NCBI GenBank assembly: GCA_028768545.1
Contig: CP054838.1
Location: 1,605,501-1,669,500, forward strand
Length of the DNA stretch: 64,000 bases
From: Desulfobacter sp.
Lineage (GTDB): Bacteria > Desulfobacterota > Desulfobacteria > Desulfobacterales > Desulfobacteraceae
Reading direction: 5' to 3'
The notes below the pieces were generated by a model. That model saw only the letters and a program-made list of their open reading frames with translations, ran no database searches and was not told the DNA's origin. The translations under genes were made by a program, and so were the position numbers. Positions 55,720-64,000 of the stretch are shown in pieces. How positions within the stretch are numbered: the first letter of the stretch is position 1; each line of letters begins with the position of its first letter.

Positions 55720-56989
55720 TTTCAATTACCTTTTGGCCCCCCATGTACGGTACCAGTGCATCGGGTACGGTGATTGTACCGTCTTCCTGCTGGTAGTTTT
55801 CTAAAATGGCTGCAAAGGTCCGTCCCACGGCAAGGCCTGATCCGTTCAGGGTGTGGCAGAATTCTGTCTTTTTTGCATTCTGCCGTTTAAACCTGATATT
55901 GGCCCGCCTGGCCTGAAAATCCAGGCAGTTGGAGCAGGAAGATATTTCCCGATACTTGTTCTGGCCCGGCATCCACACCTCTAAATCATAGGTTTTGGTG
56001 GCTGAAAATCCAAGATCTCCCGTGCATAATGTCACGACCTGGTAGGGCAGATCAAGGCGCTGGAGAATGGTTTCCGCATTGGCCAGCAGGGAGTCGAGTT
56101 CATCAAAGGAGGTGTCCGGCGAAGTGATCTTGACCATTTCAACCTTGTTGAACTGGTGCTGACGGATCAGGCCTTTGGTGTCCCTGCCGTAAGAGCCTGC
56201 TTCTGAACGAAAGCAGGGGGTATATGCCGTGAATTTGACCGGCAGCTTTGACTCGTCCAGGATCTCTTTGGCAAAAATATTGGTGACCGGCACTTCGGAT
56301 GTGGGGATGAGATAGTAGTCCAGGCCCTCAAGCTTGAAAAGGTCCTCTTCAAATTTGGGCAGCTGACCCGTGCCTGTCATGGTGGCCCGGTTAACGATAA
56401 ACGGGGGCAGGGCCTCCTTGTATCCATGCTCTCTGGTGTGGATGTCAAGCATGAAATTGATCAATGCCCTTTCAAGACGGGCGCCTGCACCTAAGTACAG
56501 AGGGAACCTGGAACCTGCAAGCTTTGTTGCCCTGGCAAGGTCGAGTATGCCTAAATCTTCACCAATATCTGCATGGTCTTTGATCGTAAAGTCAAATTGT
56601 CTGGGACTGCCCCATGTTCTTTCCAGCCTGTTTTCGGTATCATCCTTTCCCTTGGGCACATCATCATGGGGTAGATTGGGCAGGGAGATGAGAAAATTTT
56701 TTATCTGGGATTCAAGATCTCCAAGTGCTTTGTCAAGCCCCTTTATCCGCTCTGACACGGCCCGCATATCATCAATGCTGGACTGGGCATCCTGTCCGGA
56801 TTTTTTCATCTTGGCAATTTCATCTGAAACCGTATTTCGTTTATGTCTGAGCGTTTCTATTTCAAGCAAAAGTGTTTTTCTGCTTTCTTCGTTTTTCAAA
56901 AATTGGGAAAAATCAATCTTGGCACCCCGTTTTTCCATTCCTTTTTTAACGAAGTCCAAGTTATTTTTTAACTGTTTTATATCCAGCAT
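55709..56989 (-). CDS. serS: Seryl-tRNA synthetase
   Basis: A 426-residue class II synthetase that charges tRNA-Ser (and tRNA-Sec in selenium users). The N-terminal antiparallel coiled-coil arm covers residues 1-110; motif 2 is [20 protein letters not shown] and motif 3 lies in the C-terminal [16 protein letters not shown], with [19 protein letters not shown] between. Length and motifs are normal. AGGA lies about 11 bases before the ATG. First gene of the leftward run serS-thrC-LysM-TPR. Confidence 0.95.
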   Translation of the reverse strand: MLDIKQLKNNLDFVKKGMEKRGAKIDFSQFLKNEESRKTLLLEIETLRHKRNTVSDEIAKMKKSGQDAQSSIDDMRAVSERIKGLDKALGDLESQIKNFLISLPNLPHDDVPKGKDDTENRLERTWGSPRQFDFTIKDHADIGEDLGILDLARATKLAGSRFPLYLGAGARLERALINFMLDIHTREHGYKEALPPFIVNRATMTGTGQLPKFEEDLFKLEGLDYYLIPTSEVPVTNIFAKEILDESKLPVKFTAYTPCFRSEAGSYGRDTKGLIRQHQFNKVEMVKITSPDTSFDELDSLLANAETILQRLDLPYQVVTLCTGDLGFSATKTYDLEVWMPGQNKYREISSCSNCLDFQARRANIRFKRQNAKKTEFCHTLNGSGLAVGRTFAAILENYQQEDGTITVPDALVPYMGGQKVIENES

Positions 56990-57100
56990 TTTGGTCGTTG
57001 TCCTGCCTGGTTAATGGGTTGAAATGTCGATATTTATAAGATTTTACACAATTGTAATCAGATAACATGGGCCATGTAAACAGTCAATGATTATTGCCGG

Positions 57101-57128
57101 TTGACAATTGGCTTTCAGTGTATAATAT
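57101..57128 (+). promoter_or_regulatory. Promoter upstream of the folate cyclo-ligase gene
   Basis: TTGACA at 57101-57106; TATAAT at 57121-57126 (spacing 14) or TAATAT at 57123-57128 (spacing 16). The latter spacing is closer to normal. Confidence 0.55.
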
Positions 57129-57159
57129 TTTCCCAACACTTTTTGCTAAGGAACCAGGT

Positions 57160-57185
57160 GGATACAACCTGTACAGGTTGTATCC
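57160..57185. promoter_or_regulatory. 26-bp perfect palindrome in a 5' leader
   Basis: Half-site GGATACAACCTGT followed directly by its exact complement. It lies 32-57 bases downstream of the -10 and 38 bases before the next start codon, so it could be an operator (roadblock) or a strong RNA hairpin. An outer CAGGTG ... CACCTG pair (57156, 57194) extends the symmetry. Regulator unknown. Confidence 0.7.
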
Positions 57186-57223
57186 AAGTTTCACCTGATG
57201 ACTAAATCAAAGGAAATACAACT

Positions 57224-57811
57224 ATGGACGAGATGAAGAACGGAAAAAGCAGTGTATTGGCACAGGTGGCTGCTCGGATGGATGCCCTGGCTCCGGAAGT
57301 TCTGGAGGAAAAATATCAGACCATTGAAGGAAAATTATTTGAGTTCGCCAATTTTCTTGAGGCCCAGCAGGCATTTTTATATACCCCGGCCAGCACTGAA
57401 ATTCCTACAGAGAAGATTATTCGGAGGGCATTGGAGATTGAGAAAGGCGTTATTCTGCCTGTGTTTACCGATGCAAAAAATGCCTTTCACCTTTATAAAA
57501 TAAGTGATTATGATAAGGATCTTGTGGTCAATGCCAGTGACATGCTTGAGCCCAATCCTGACAATTGCAAAAAAATTGTTTTAGATGATGTGGATATCGC
57601 CATTATTCCAGGACTCGCCTTTGATGATAAAGGCGGCCGGGTCGGGTTTGGCAACAATTACTATACCAAGCTGATCACAAAATTGCCTGAAACCTGTAGA
57701 AAAGTTGCTTTGGCCTATGAAGAGCAGGTGGTTGACCAGATTCAAATGGAGTCAAGAAAATTTACAGTGGATATTATTATCACAGATACCCGGATTATCT
57801 ATAAGATTTAG
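57224..57811 (+). CDS. 5-formyltetrahydrofolate cyclo-ligase family protein
   Basis: A 195-residue enzyme of the FAU1/YgfA family, which converts 5-formyl-THF to 5,10-methenyl-THF with ATP. The signature is IIPGLAFDDKGGRVGFGNNY (family norm VPGLAFD..G.RLGxGxGYYD), here NNYYTKLI in place of GGYYDR, with ALAYEEQVV following. Other folds are unlikely. AAGGAAAT precedes the ATG. No 6S RNA gene, its usual neighbour in gammaproteobacteria, is visible upstream; a 26-bp palindrome occupies the leader. Confidence 0.85.
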   Translation: MDEMKNGKSSVLAQVAARMDALAPEVLEEKYQTIEGKLFEFANFLEAQQAFLYTPASTEIPTEKIIRRALEIEKGVILPVFTDAKNAFHLYKISDYDKDLVVNASDMLEPNPDNCKKIVLDDVDIAIIPGLAFDDKGGRVGFGNNYYTKLITKLPETCRKVALAYEEQVVDQIQMESRKFTVDIIITDTRIIYKI

Positions 57812-57899
57812 TTTTTACCCGAGGCTGTCCGAAAAAAAAGGATTTGCAGTGATTTGCCGGGGCTGAGATCTGGTCTTTTCGGGCCGGCCCCTTTTGATC

Positions 57900-58910
57900 T
57901 TAAAGTGACAGGGCTTTGCGAAATCCTCTTAAATCTTCTGTTTTTCCCATGACAATCAGGGTATCCCCCGGATGGATCATGGTTTCAAAATGGGGGGCAA
58001 AGTCCATCTGGCCTGCGGCATCCTTAACAGCAATGATAATGAGATTGAAATCCTGGCGGATACCCGAGTCTTTCAGGGCCTTGCCGGCGTAGGGAGAAGA
58101 CTTGGGCACAAAGGCCTCTTCAATCTGGATGGCATCGCTTTTTCTTGAAATGGCCGCATCCAGAAAGTTGGAAACCGTGGGTCTTAAAAGTTTCATCCCC
58201 ATTGACACGGCACCCGTGTCATAGGGAGATTCCACCTGGTTTGCACCTGCGACCATAAGTTTTTTACGAACCTTGGGGCTGGATGCTCTGGCCATGATAT
58301 AAATATCAGGGTTGAGCTGCCTTGCGGTCAGCACTAGAAAGACATTGGCCGTGTCCGTTGCCAATGCAGCAACCAATGCTTTTGCTCTCCCGATCCCGGC
58401 CTTTTCAAGAATCTCTTCATCCGAGGCGTCTCCCATCATATAGTGGATTTTATCCTTTTCAAGGATGGGGATGAGTTTTTCGCTTTTTTCAACCACCACA
58501 ATGTCCGGGGTGTCTTCCTTGATGAAATTGCAGAGTACCCGGCCGATGCGTCCATAGCCGCATACGACATAATGATTTTTTAATTTTTTGATCTTATTGT
58601 CCAAACGTTGCCTCCCCAGCAAAGTTTTAATTTCACCTTCCACAACCGAACCGATGATTACCCCGCCCAGATAGAGAAAGTATCCCACGCCCGCGAATAT
58701 TAGGAAGATGGTGAAAATCCTTCCGGCATTGGTCTGTTCCTGGACCTCCAGGAACCCAACGGTACTCAGGGTGATGGCTGTCATATACGCGGAATCCATG
58801 ACGTTCCACTCTTCAATGATCATGTATCCCAGGGTACCGCCCACATAGATACAGACTGCGATGAAAATCGCCATTTCCATTTTTAAAATCTTATTCATGA
58901 CAGTTATCAT
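57900..58910 (-). CDS. Two-helix K+ channel with RCK (TrkA-N/TrkA-C) domains
   Basis: A 336-residue potassium channel subunit. Two membrane helices flank the pore loop with selectivity filter TLSTVGFLEV (T-V-G-F). The cytoplasmic RCK part follows: Rossmann NAD/ligand motif VVCGYGRIGRVLCNFI, then the TrkA-C domain near the end. The gene is probably tetrameric/octameric gating like MthK or Kch. AGGA upstream selects ATG 58910 over an in-frame start 30 bases before it. Confidence 0.9.
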   Translation of the reverse strand: MITVMNKILKMEMAIFIAVCIYVGGTLGYMIIEEWNVMDSAYMTAITLSTVGFLEVQEQTNAGRIFTIFLIFAGVGYFLYLGGVIIGSVVEGEIKTLLGRQRLDNKIKKLKNHYVVCGYGRIGRVLCNFIKEDTPDIVVVEKSEKLIPILEKDKIHYMMGDASDEEILEKAGIGRAKALVAALATDTANVFLVLTARQLNPDIYIMARASSPKVRKKLMVAGANQVESPYDTGAVSMGMKLLRPTVSNFLDAAISRKSDAIQIEEAFVPKSSPYAGKALKDSGIRQDFNLIIIAVKDAAGQMDFAPHFETMIHPGDTLIVMGKTEDLRGFRKALSL

Positions 58911-59077
58911 TACTGATCCTGGCCTTAAAATGCAAGGCATAAGTCCGGCCAGGGAAAATTGGTATCCAGATCTTTTAACCCACGCCCTGTCAAACCATGT
59001 ATCAAGGGGCGTATGCCCGGCCTCATATTATGGTTTGTCCCAAGGGGGAGGCCTGGATCATTTCCGGTTTATGGGTT

Positions 59078-59106
59078 TTGCCATTTGAGTTTTTATATTA
59101 TACTAT
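59078..59106 (+). promoter_or_regulatory. Sigma-70 promoter upstream of the MBL-fold gene
   Basis: TTGCCA (59078-59083), 17-bp spacer, TACTAT (59101-59106). The remainder of the 58911-59239 gap holds a weak hairpin (CCCGG/CCGGG near 59155-59177) and no gene. Confidence 0.5.
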
Positions 59107-59239
59107 GACGGCTGAAGGCCAATACCGTCCAGGCAGGAGTTGGCATCCGGCCCGGTACACGTTTTTTGCCGGGCATCATATGCTGGAATCCTCAGCATCT
59201 GCAATTGGATGAGGCTTTTTAAAAACATAAGGACAGACA

Positions 59240-60040
59240 ATGAAGATCCACCATTTAAGGAATGCCACTTTTGTGATTGAATCGGGTGAGCATTTTATCC
59301 TGATTGATCCCATGCTCAGCAATACCGGAGGGCTGCCGCCATTTGCCTTTTTCCGGCATAAGCCCCTGCGCAATCCCATTGTGCCCTTGCCGGAAAATGC
59401 CTTGGATCTTCTGGATAAGATTAGTCTTTGTTTTATTACCCATTCCCAGAAGTGGGGAATTCAGGCCCTGACCCACACGGATCACTTGGATTTGCCGGGC
59501 ATCGTTTTTTTAAGGAAAAACAAGATTCCCGTGGTTTGTCACCACAAGGATGCCCCTTATCTGAGAAAGCATCAGATCCGGGTGGCGGCGGCCACGGAGT
59601 ATTGGCAGCCCCTGGACCTGAGCATGGGGCGGGTGGTTGCCGTTCCGGCAAAACACGGCCATGGCTGGTATCACAATTTAATGGCAAACGGTTCGGGTTT
59701 TTATCTTGAACTTGAAAAAGAGCCTTCAATGTATATTAGTTCTGATACGGTGTTTACCCGGGAGGTGGCCCGGGCCCTGGATGAGTTTAAACCCGATATT
59801 TCCGTGGTTGCGGCAGGCGGTGCCAGCATGGATATTGGCGGGCCTATTTTGATGACTTTGGACGAAATTGTGTCTTTCGTACAAAAGGCGCCCGGCCGAG
59901 TGATTGCAAATCATATGGATGCCCTGAATCATTGCCCCATTACCCGCTCAAAATTGATTCGTTGTTTAACACAAAAAAAGTTGTTGAAAAAGACCTGGAT
60001 TCCCGGAGACGGGGAAACAATTCAGGTAATTGAAGGATAA
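59240..60040 (+). CDS. MBL-fold metallo-hydrolase (UlaG-like) with atypical metal motif
   Basis: A 266-residue member of the metallo-beta-lactamase superfamily. The core is clear: N-terminal strands (MKIHHLRNATFVIESGEHFI), PAKHGHGWYHN, YISSDTVFT and a C-terminal NHMDALNHCP. The metal motif is not a compact HxHxDH: it reads FITHSQKWGIQALTHTDHLD, with the first His displaced and Leu at its usual position. HxDH is kept, so at least one metal site may form. AAGGACAG precedes the ATG. Substrate unknown. Confidence 0.8.
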   Translation: MKIHHLRNATFVIESGEHFILIDPMLSNTGGLPPFAFFRHKPLRNPIVPLPENALDLLDKISLCFITHSQKWGIQALTHTDHLDLPGIVFLRKNKIPVVCHHKDAPYLRKHQIRVAAATEYWQPLDLSMGRVVAVPAKHGHGWYHNLMANGSGFYLELEKEPSMYISSDTVFTREVARALDEFKPDISVVAAGGASMDIGGPILMTLDEIVSFVQKAPGRVIANHMDALNHCPITRSKLIRCLTQKKLLKKTWIPGDGETIQVIEG

Positions 60041-60126
60041 GAATATCTGATTGAGTCTGCCAAAAAAAACGGCAGAGATTGGATCTTCTATCCCCTTGGT
60101 TATATCATTATTTAAGGAGCATCATT

Positions 60127-61083
60127 GTGGATACCTATAAGGTCGGGCTGGTTCTGGGAAGTGGGTCTTCCCGGGGCTGGGCCCATATCGGGGCCATTGA
60201 AGCCCTTCAGGATGCATCCATTCGAGTTCATTTCATTGCCGGGTGCAGTGTGGGCGCCTTTATCGGTGCGGTCTATGCTTCCGGCGGCCTGGATGCGCTC
60301 AAGCAATATGTCATTGACATGGATGGCGAGCGCATGTTTTCGTTTTCAGATCTCTCCTTGATCCGGCCCGGGCTTTTGGACGGTGATAAAAAGCTTAATA
60401 AGCTTTTTTGCATGCACTCTGATAAAAAAGCCTTTCATGAGCTGGAAATTCCTTTAAAGGTTGTTGCCGCAGACATGCATTCCGGGGATCAGGTGGTTCT
60501 GGATTCAGGGGATTTGATCACGGCCCTGCGGGCGTCCATGTCATATCCCGGTCTTTTTGCGCCTGTACATCACAAAGGCCGGTGGCTCATTGACGGCGGA
60601 GTGGTGGACCCGGTCCCGGTGGGGGTGGCCCGTGCCATGGGCGCGGACGTGGTAATTGCGGTGAACCTTGATTCTAAGCTCATCTCCCGCAAGCTTCATC
60701 TGCCCTCAGCATCCATTTCCCAGGTCAAACTGCCGCCTTTTAATAACGAATTTTTAAACACCATTGCTGCCCGCTATGAGGCCGTAGAAAAGACCTTTAT
60801 ACAAAAATTGGAACAGCAGCGGGGAAAAAAAACGGCAATCCCCAGCACACCTTCGGTAATAAACGCGGCAATTGGGCTGATGCAGGAACGGATCACACGA
60901 GTGAATTTTGCTGTCAGCCCCCCGGACATTTTAATCACCCCAAGGCTTGGGGATCTTAAAATGCTTGATTATGACCAGGTGGAGCATGCCATTGAAGAGG
61001 GGTATATTGCCACCCGAAATAAGATTAACGATATTAAAATGCTTTTGGAATCAAGACAGGAAAATAAGTTCAAAAACAGATGA
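60127..61083 (+). CDS. Patatin-like phospholipase (RssA-like)
   Basis: A 318-residue lipid acyl-hydrolase. Oxyanion loop GSGSSRGWAHIG near residues 11-22, nucleophile motif GCSVGAF near 41, and the catalytic Asp in DGGVVDPVPV near 157. The usual GGG oxyanion box is here GSG. GTG 60127 with AAGGAG seven bases before it is preferred over a TTG further upstream. It follows the MBL gene by 86 nt and precedes pcm by about 100; probable loose operon. Confidence 0.9.
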   Translation: MDTYKVGLVLGSGSSRGWAHIGAIEALQDASIRVHFIAGCSVGAFIGAVYASGGLDALKQYVIDMDGERMFSFSDLSLIRPGLLDGDKKLNKLFCMHSDKKAFHELEIPLKVVAADMHSGDQVVLDSGDLITALRASMSYPGLFAPVHHKGRWLIDGGVVDPVPVGVARAMGADVVIAVNLDSKLISRKLHLPSASISQVKLPPFNNEFLNTIAARYEAVEKTFIQKLEQQRGKKTAIPSTPSVINAAIGLMQERITRVNFAVSPPDILITPRLGDLKMLDYDQVEHAIEEGYIATRNKINDIKMLLESRQENKFKNR

Positions 61084-61184
61084 AGATCTCTGAAATTTGA
61101 GAATTGGGTTCATCTTTGGATTATGGGGTGGCACCCTTGTCCGTTCTGCTTGACTGGCCGTGTTGTTGCTGGTATTAAGGGGGC

Positions 61185-61841
61185 ATGATTGACCAACCCA
61201 AAAAATATTCCCGGTGGCGAAGGGAGATGGTAGAGACCCAGGTCATGGCAAGGGGGATTACAGACCCTTTGGTGATCCAGGCCATGAATCATGTGCCCCG
61301 CCATCTTTTTGTGAGTGAGGCCCTTGTGGACAGCGCCTATGGAGACTTCCCCCTTCCCATTGGAGAAGGCCAGACCATTTCCCAGCCCTTTATTATTGCA
61401 GAAATGACCCAGAGTCTTGAACTGACCGGGTCTGAAAGGGTGTTGGAAATCGGGACCGGGTCTGGATACCAGGCTGCCGTACTGTCCAGAATCGTTTACA
61501 AGGTATTCACCATTGAACGGAATAATACCCTGTTCATGCAGACCCGGAAGCTCTTTGACCGGCTCAAATATCACAATATTGTTACCCGGTATTCCGACGG
61601 CACCCAGGGATGGAAGACCCAGGGCCCCTTTGATGCCATTATCGTAACCGCAGGCGGAAATCAGATCCCGGCTCCTTTGGTGGATCAGCTCGATCTTGGG
61701 GGCCGCCTTGTCATGCCGGTGGGCGGCCAGCATGCCCAGGAACTGCTCAAGCTTGAAAAAAACAAGACCGGTATTAAAACCACCAATCTGGGCGGGTGCC
61801 GGTTTGTCAAACTCATTGGTGAGCACGGATGGCAGCAATAA
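61185..61841 (+). CDS. pcm: Protein-L-isoaspartate O-methyltransferase
   Basis: A 218-residue SAM enzyme that repairs isoaspartyl residues in aged proteins. Diagnostic are PLPIGEGQTISQPFIIAEMT, motif I VLEIGTGSGYQAAVLS, and PFDAIIVTAGGNQIP. Length is normal. AAGGGGG is close to the ATG. The following PopT-like gene starts 30 nt later. Confidence 0.94.
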   Translation: MIDQPKKYSRWRREMVETQVMARGITDPLVIQAMNHVPRHLFVSEALVDSAYGDFPLPIGEGQTISQPFIIAEMTQSLELTGSERVLEIGTGSGYQAAVLSRIVYKVFTIERNNTLFMQTRKLFDRLKYHNIVTRYSDGTQGWKTQGPFDAIIVTAGGNQIPAPLVDQLDLGGRLVMPVGGQHAQELLKLEKNKTGIKTTNLGGCRFVKLIGEHGWQQ

Positions 61842-61871
61842 ATCCTATGCATTCCGGAGATCAGGTTTAAC

Positions 61872-62978
61872 ATGGCATTCAGGGAATTTTGGCCGTCCAT
61901 GGTAAAAGAGCTTGGCATGGGATTTTGCCTGGGCGTGGCAAATATTATTCCTGGTGTCTCAGGCGGTACCTTCCTTTTGGTTTTTGGTATTTACGAACAG
62001 GTGTTTTCCATTCTTAATCAGATCAATAAACCCTTTTTGATGCGATTGGCCGCATTGGTTCTGGCCCTGGTAAAAAATGTTGGCAAAAAGGGAACAGCCA
62101 GGGATTTGATTCGTTTTTTAAGGGAAAGCGGTTTTTTGTTTTTGTTCAAACTTGCAGCGGGCGCCTTTTTTGCCATCATAGCGTTGTCCAGCCTCATGAA
62201 ATACCTTCTGCTCGATCATTTTTCCATGACCTATGCCTTGTTCTTCGGCCTGATCCTGGTCTCCATTATCATTCCCATTAAGATGCTTAAATGCTTTAAT
62301 GCATCCATTTTTTGTTTTGTTTTGCTGGGTGCGCTACTCACCGTCTTTGTGGCCGGGTCGGTCAATCCCTATGACAAGATAAAAATGAAGTCAGATCATC
62401 TGGCCCGAGCCTATGCCCAGGCCGGTGGTGAACACGAATCGGTCCGGGCATCTTCTTCTGCCTTTACCCATGGATATGGGCTGAACGAATATCTTTATAT
62501 CGGGATATGCGGGGCGCTGGCCATTTCAGCCACGGTCTTGCCCGGTATCAGCGGCTCTCTGGTTCTGATCCTGATGGGGGCTTATTTTGAGGTAATTTCC
62601 GCCATTTCCGCTTTGAAAACCCTGAATCCGGAAACCTATTTGTTTTTAGGGGTGTTCGGCCTAGGAGTGCTGTTGGGCGGGCTGTTGTTTGCCCGGCTGG
62701 TCAGTTTTGTCTTGTCCCGGTATTACAAACGGACCATGGCCTTTTTAACCGGCCTGATGATCGGTTCCTTGTATGCCCTCTGGCCCTTTAAGCAGTCCAT
62801 TGTCATGGCCAGGCAGTATGTGAGGGAACAAGGAGAAATCAAGGTGATGGAAAATGTCCTGGTCCAGACCAATATCAATGTCCTGCCCGGGACTGAAGAT
62901 CCTTTGATTTTACCGGTGCTGTGTTTTATTATCGGCTGCCTTGTTATGGCCGGATTTGTCCGGGCCGAGGCGGCCTGA
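61872..62978 (+). CDS. DUF368 polyprenyl-phosphate translocase (PopT-like)
   Basis: A 368-residue inner-membrane protein with about eight to ten helices. The duplicated DUF368 motifs are both present: GVANIIPGVSGGTFLLVFG (near residue 19) and ATVLPGISGSLVLILMGAYF (near 220). DUF368 proteins are reported to recycle undecaprenyl phosphate across the membrane for peptidoglycan and other envelope polymers. The gene ends five bases before a convergent TetR gene. Confidence 0.88.
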   Translation: MAFREFWPSMVKELGMGFCLGVANIIPGVSGGTFLLVFGIYEQVFSILNQINKPFLMRLAALVLALVKNVGKKGTARDLIRFLRESGFLFLFKLAAGAFFAIIALSSLMKYLLLDHFSMTYALFFGLILVSIIIPIKMLKCFNASIFCFVLLGALLTVFVAGSVNPYDKIKMKSDHLARAYAQAGGEHESVRASSSAFTHGYGLNEYLYIGICGALAISATVLPGISGSLVLILMGAYFEVISAISALKTLNPETYLFLGVFGLGVLLGGLLFARLVSFVLSRYYKRTMAFLTGLMIGSLYALWPFKQSIVMARQYVREQGEIKVMENVLVQTNINVLPGTEDPLILPVLCFIIGCLVMAGFVRAEAA

Positions 62979-62982
62979 TCGT

Positions 62983-63603
62983 TCAGGGGGTTAGCCTTTT
63001 TTTGAGCCCTTCCAAGATGAGTTCAACTGCAAACCGGGTATCTTCAGCAATGGTTTTAAAATTAAACTGATCTGAAATCATGTATCCGTTTTTCATGTCC
63101 ATGCCTCTGCTTTTCATGCTATCGGCAAGGGAGAGGATGATCCATGCGGTTTTTTGGGTATCCACGGGGTGGATGAGGTCGTCTGCCTGAGCCCGGTCTA
63201 AAATGTTTTTGATTAACTCGGATTCCTGGGCTTCAAAGTTGGCGGCCAGGGTTTTGAACATGGGTTGGAACTGAAGCTGCTCGGTGGTTTTTACCGAGAG
63301 CTTGTGAAGATTGACGGTCTCTTTCAAGTATTGCTGGCGTTCCAAAAGATAGGCCTGAATTTTGACGTCCCATTGGGACAAGCGATTGATCTTTTTTTCC
63401 AGAGAGGAGATAAAGCCTTGGCATTCTCTTTCAATGATTTTGCAGAATATGGCTTCCTTGTTTTTATAGTAATAGTACAAGGAGGCCTTGTTCAGTCCCA
63501 CCAATTTGCCGATATCATCCATGGTGGTTTTGGAGAATCCGTAAAGGGCAAAGCTGTGGCTGGCAGCCTTTAGTATTTGGTTTCTTTTTTCTGAATCGGC
63601 CAT
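62983..63603 (-). CDS. TetR family transcriptional regulator
   Basis: A 206-residue repressor. Residues 1-50 form the DNA-binding domain (RNQILKAASHSFALYGFSKT ... GLNKASLYYYYKNKEAIF); the ligand domain is not subclassified. ATG 63603 has a close GAGG; a TTG nine bases upstream is an alternative. A perfect 6-bp dyad covers its -35 region, consistent with autorepression. Confidence 0.87.
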   Translation of the reverse strand: MADSEKRNQILKAASHSFALYGFSKTTMDDIGKLVGLNKASLYYYYKNKEAIFCKIIERECQGFISSLEKKINRLSQWDVKIQAYLLERQQYLKETVNLHKLSVKTTEQLQFQPMFKTLAANFEAQESELIKNILDRAQADDLIHPVDTQKTAWIILSLADSMKSRGMDMKNGYMISDQFNFKTIAEDTRFAVELILEGLKKRLTP

Positions 63604-63643
63604 ATTCCTCAAATTAGCAATAAGATTTGCCCCACCTTATTTT

Positions 63644-63662
63644 TTGACAATGGCCCTGTCAA
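63644..63662. promoter_or_regulatory. Dyad over the tetR -35 box (candidate operator)
   Basis: TTGACA-N7-TGTCAA, perfect 6-bp arms. On the minus strand the left arm of the reverse reading is the TTGACA of a promoter with a 17-bp spacer to TAAGGT. Further right, 63690-63730 holds overlapping GC-rich hairpins (AAGCCC/GGGCTT, GCCGG/CCGGC). Confidence 0.55.
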
Positions 63663-63811
63663 GGAATAATCAAAGATCCAATATAAAAAAGCCCGGGCCT
63701 GGCCGGGAATAATTCCGGCAAAATGGGCTTGGGACCTTTGCACGACTCTAATGTTTTAGTGGACTGGTTTGATAGGGGCACCTGCGTTTTTACTTCCAGG
63801 GTTCAGGGGGA

Positions 63812-63842
63812 AAACGGCCGGACTTTTTTTGCCCGGCCGTTT
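63812..63842 (-). terminator. Terminator of the outer-membrane protein gene
   Basis: AAACGGCCGG/CCGGCCGTTT with an 11-base loop, 18 bases after the stop, followed on the minus strand by TTTT. Confidence 0.8.
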
Positions 63843-63859
63843 GGCAAGAAGTATGGGGG

Positions 63860-64000
63860 TTAAAAGAAGGAATACCGAATGCCGACGGCGCACTGGTACA
63901 ATACCTTGTCATAGGTAACTTCCGGTGTGATCGTCGGGTTTCCTGGAATTGGGGTCGCGGTTACTGCCGGTGCTGTATCGTCTATATAAAAAAAACCGGC
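63860..64000 (-). CDS. Outer-membrane beta-barrel protein, C-terminal fragment
   Basis: The last 46 residues of a gene entering from the right edge. The chain ends VLYQCAVGIRYSFF: alternating aromatic/hydrophobic residues and a terminal Phe form the beta-signal recognised by the BAM complex, so a beta-barrel outer-membrane protein is likely. A low-complexity Pro/Thr loop (AVTATPIPGNPTITPEVT) precedes the final strand. Family cannot be assigned from this part. Confidence 0.7.
   Translation of the reverse strand, partial: AGFFYIDDTAPAVTATPIPGNPTITPEVTYDKVLYQCAVGIRYSFF

Noticed and set aside
56990..57223. 6S RNA gene upstream of the folate cyclo-ligase gene
   Set aside because: That linkage is typical of gammaproteobacteria. 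Here the promoter lies at 57101-57128 and less than 100 bases of leader remain, filled by the palindrome.
1..64000. CRISPR arrays, tRNA or rRNA genes, prophage, restriction or other defence systems
   Set aside because: I looked for regular spaced repeats, tRNA-type TTCRA arms and the relevant protein motifs and found none.

Overview
This is a Gram-negative chromosome of moderate GC content, most like an anaerobic desulfobacterium (Desulfobacteraceae-type; inferred from gene content, not from a marker gene). The pointers are a tungsten/molybdenum aldehyde:ferredoxin oxidoreductase with a MoaD/ThiS-type neighbour, a YedF selenium-metabolism protein, a Fur-FeoA-FeoA fusion next to feoB, lipoproteins and secretins of a diderm envelope, and many sigma-54 regulators. 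I found no tRNA, rRNA, CRISPR array or prophage.

Layout. 1-2.3 kb: AOR with a partial sulfur-carrier gene. 2.5-10.7 kb: envelope/motility run (YggT, DivIVA, pilT, broken pilU-like, zinc-ribbon protein, membrane protein, PBP1A, SPOR protein). 10.7-17 kb: yedF, then TetR divergent from an RND efflux pair. 17-23 kb: a short inverted-repeat (MITE-like) element, two small hypothetical genes, and a sigma-54 activator divergent from an acyl-CoA ligase with a readable UAS and -24/-12 promoter, followed by an ISKra4-like insertion. 23-31 kb: an amino-acid/C-S lyase operon with two dead genes, a broken Tat-exported FmdE-type protein, a methyltransferase split at a 13-G tract, and a broken small gene. 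31-34 kb: YkgJ protein, lysA, Dus. 34-38.6 kb: an ISAs1-type element just upstream of the Fur-FeoA-FeoA/feoB iron operon. 38.6-50 kb: SH3 and TPR proteins, a PilS/PilR-like two-component pair divergent from pilMNOPQ, with pilQ destroyed by a nonsense codon and a second ISKra4-like copy. 50-52 kb: a second copy of the MITE-like element interrupted by an IS256-family element. 52-57 kb: serS, thrC and two broken envelope genes. 57-64 kb: folate cyclo-ligase, K+ channel, MBL hydrolase, patatin, pcm, PopT-like transporter, TetR, and the end of an outer-membrane protein.

The dominant theme is decay. Nine genes carry frameshifts or in-frame stops and there are four insertion-sequence copies, three with clear 8-bp and one with a 10-bp target duplication. 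Type IV pilus functions are hit repeatedly (pilU-like, pilQ, a PilF-like TPR lipoprotein) while pilT, pilMNOP and the regulators stay open. Comparing the two MITE copies gives an empty-site reference that fixes the IS256 ends. TAG and TGA end many ordinary genes here, so the in-frame stops are better read as mutations than recoding. Some single-base frameshifts lie in homopolymers and could be sequencing errors; the IS insertion and substitutions are harder to explain that way. I see no wholly novel multi-gene system. The best candidates for new biology are the sigma-54/acyl-CoA ligase circuit, the poly-G methyltransferase switch, the MITE-like element and the pilT-to-cell-wall operon.
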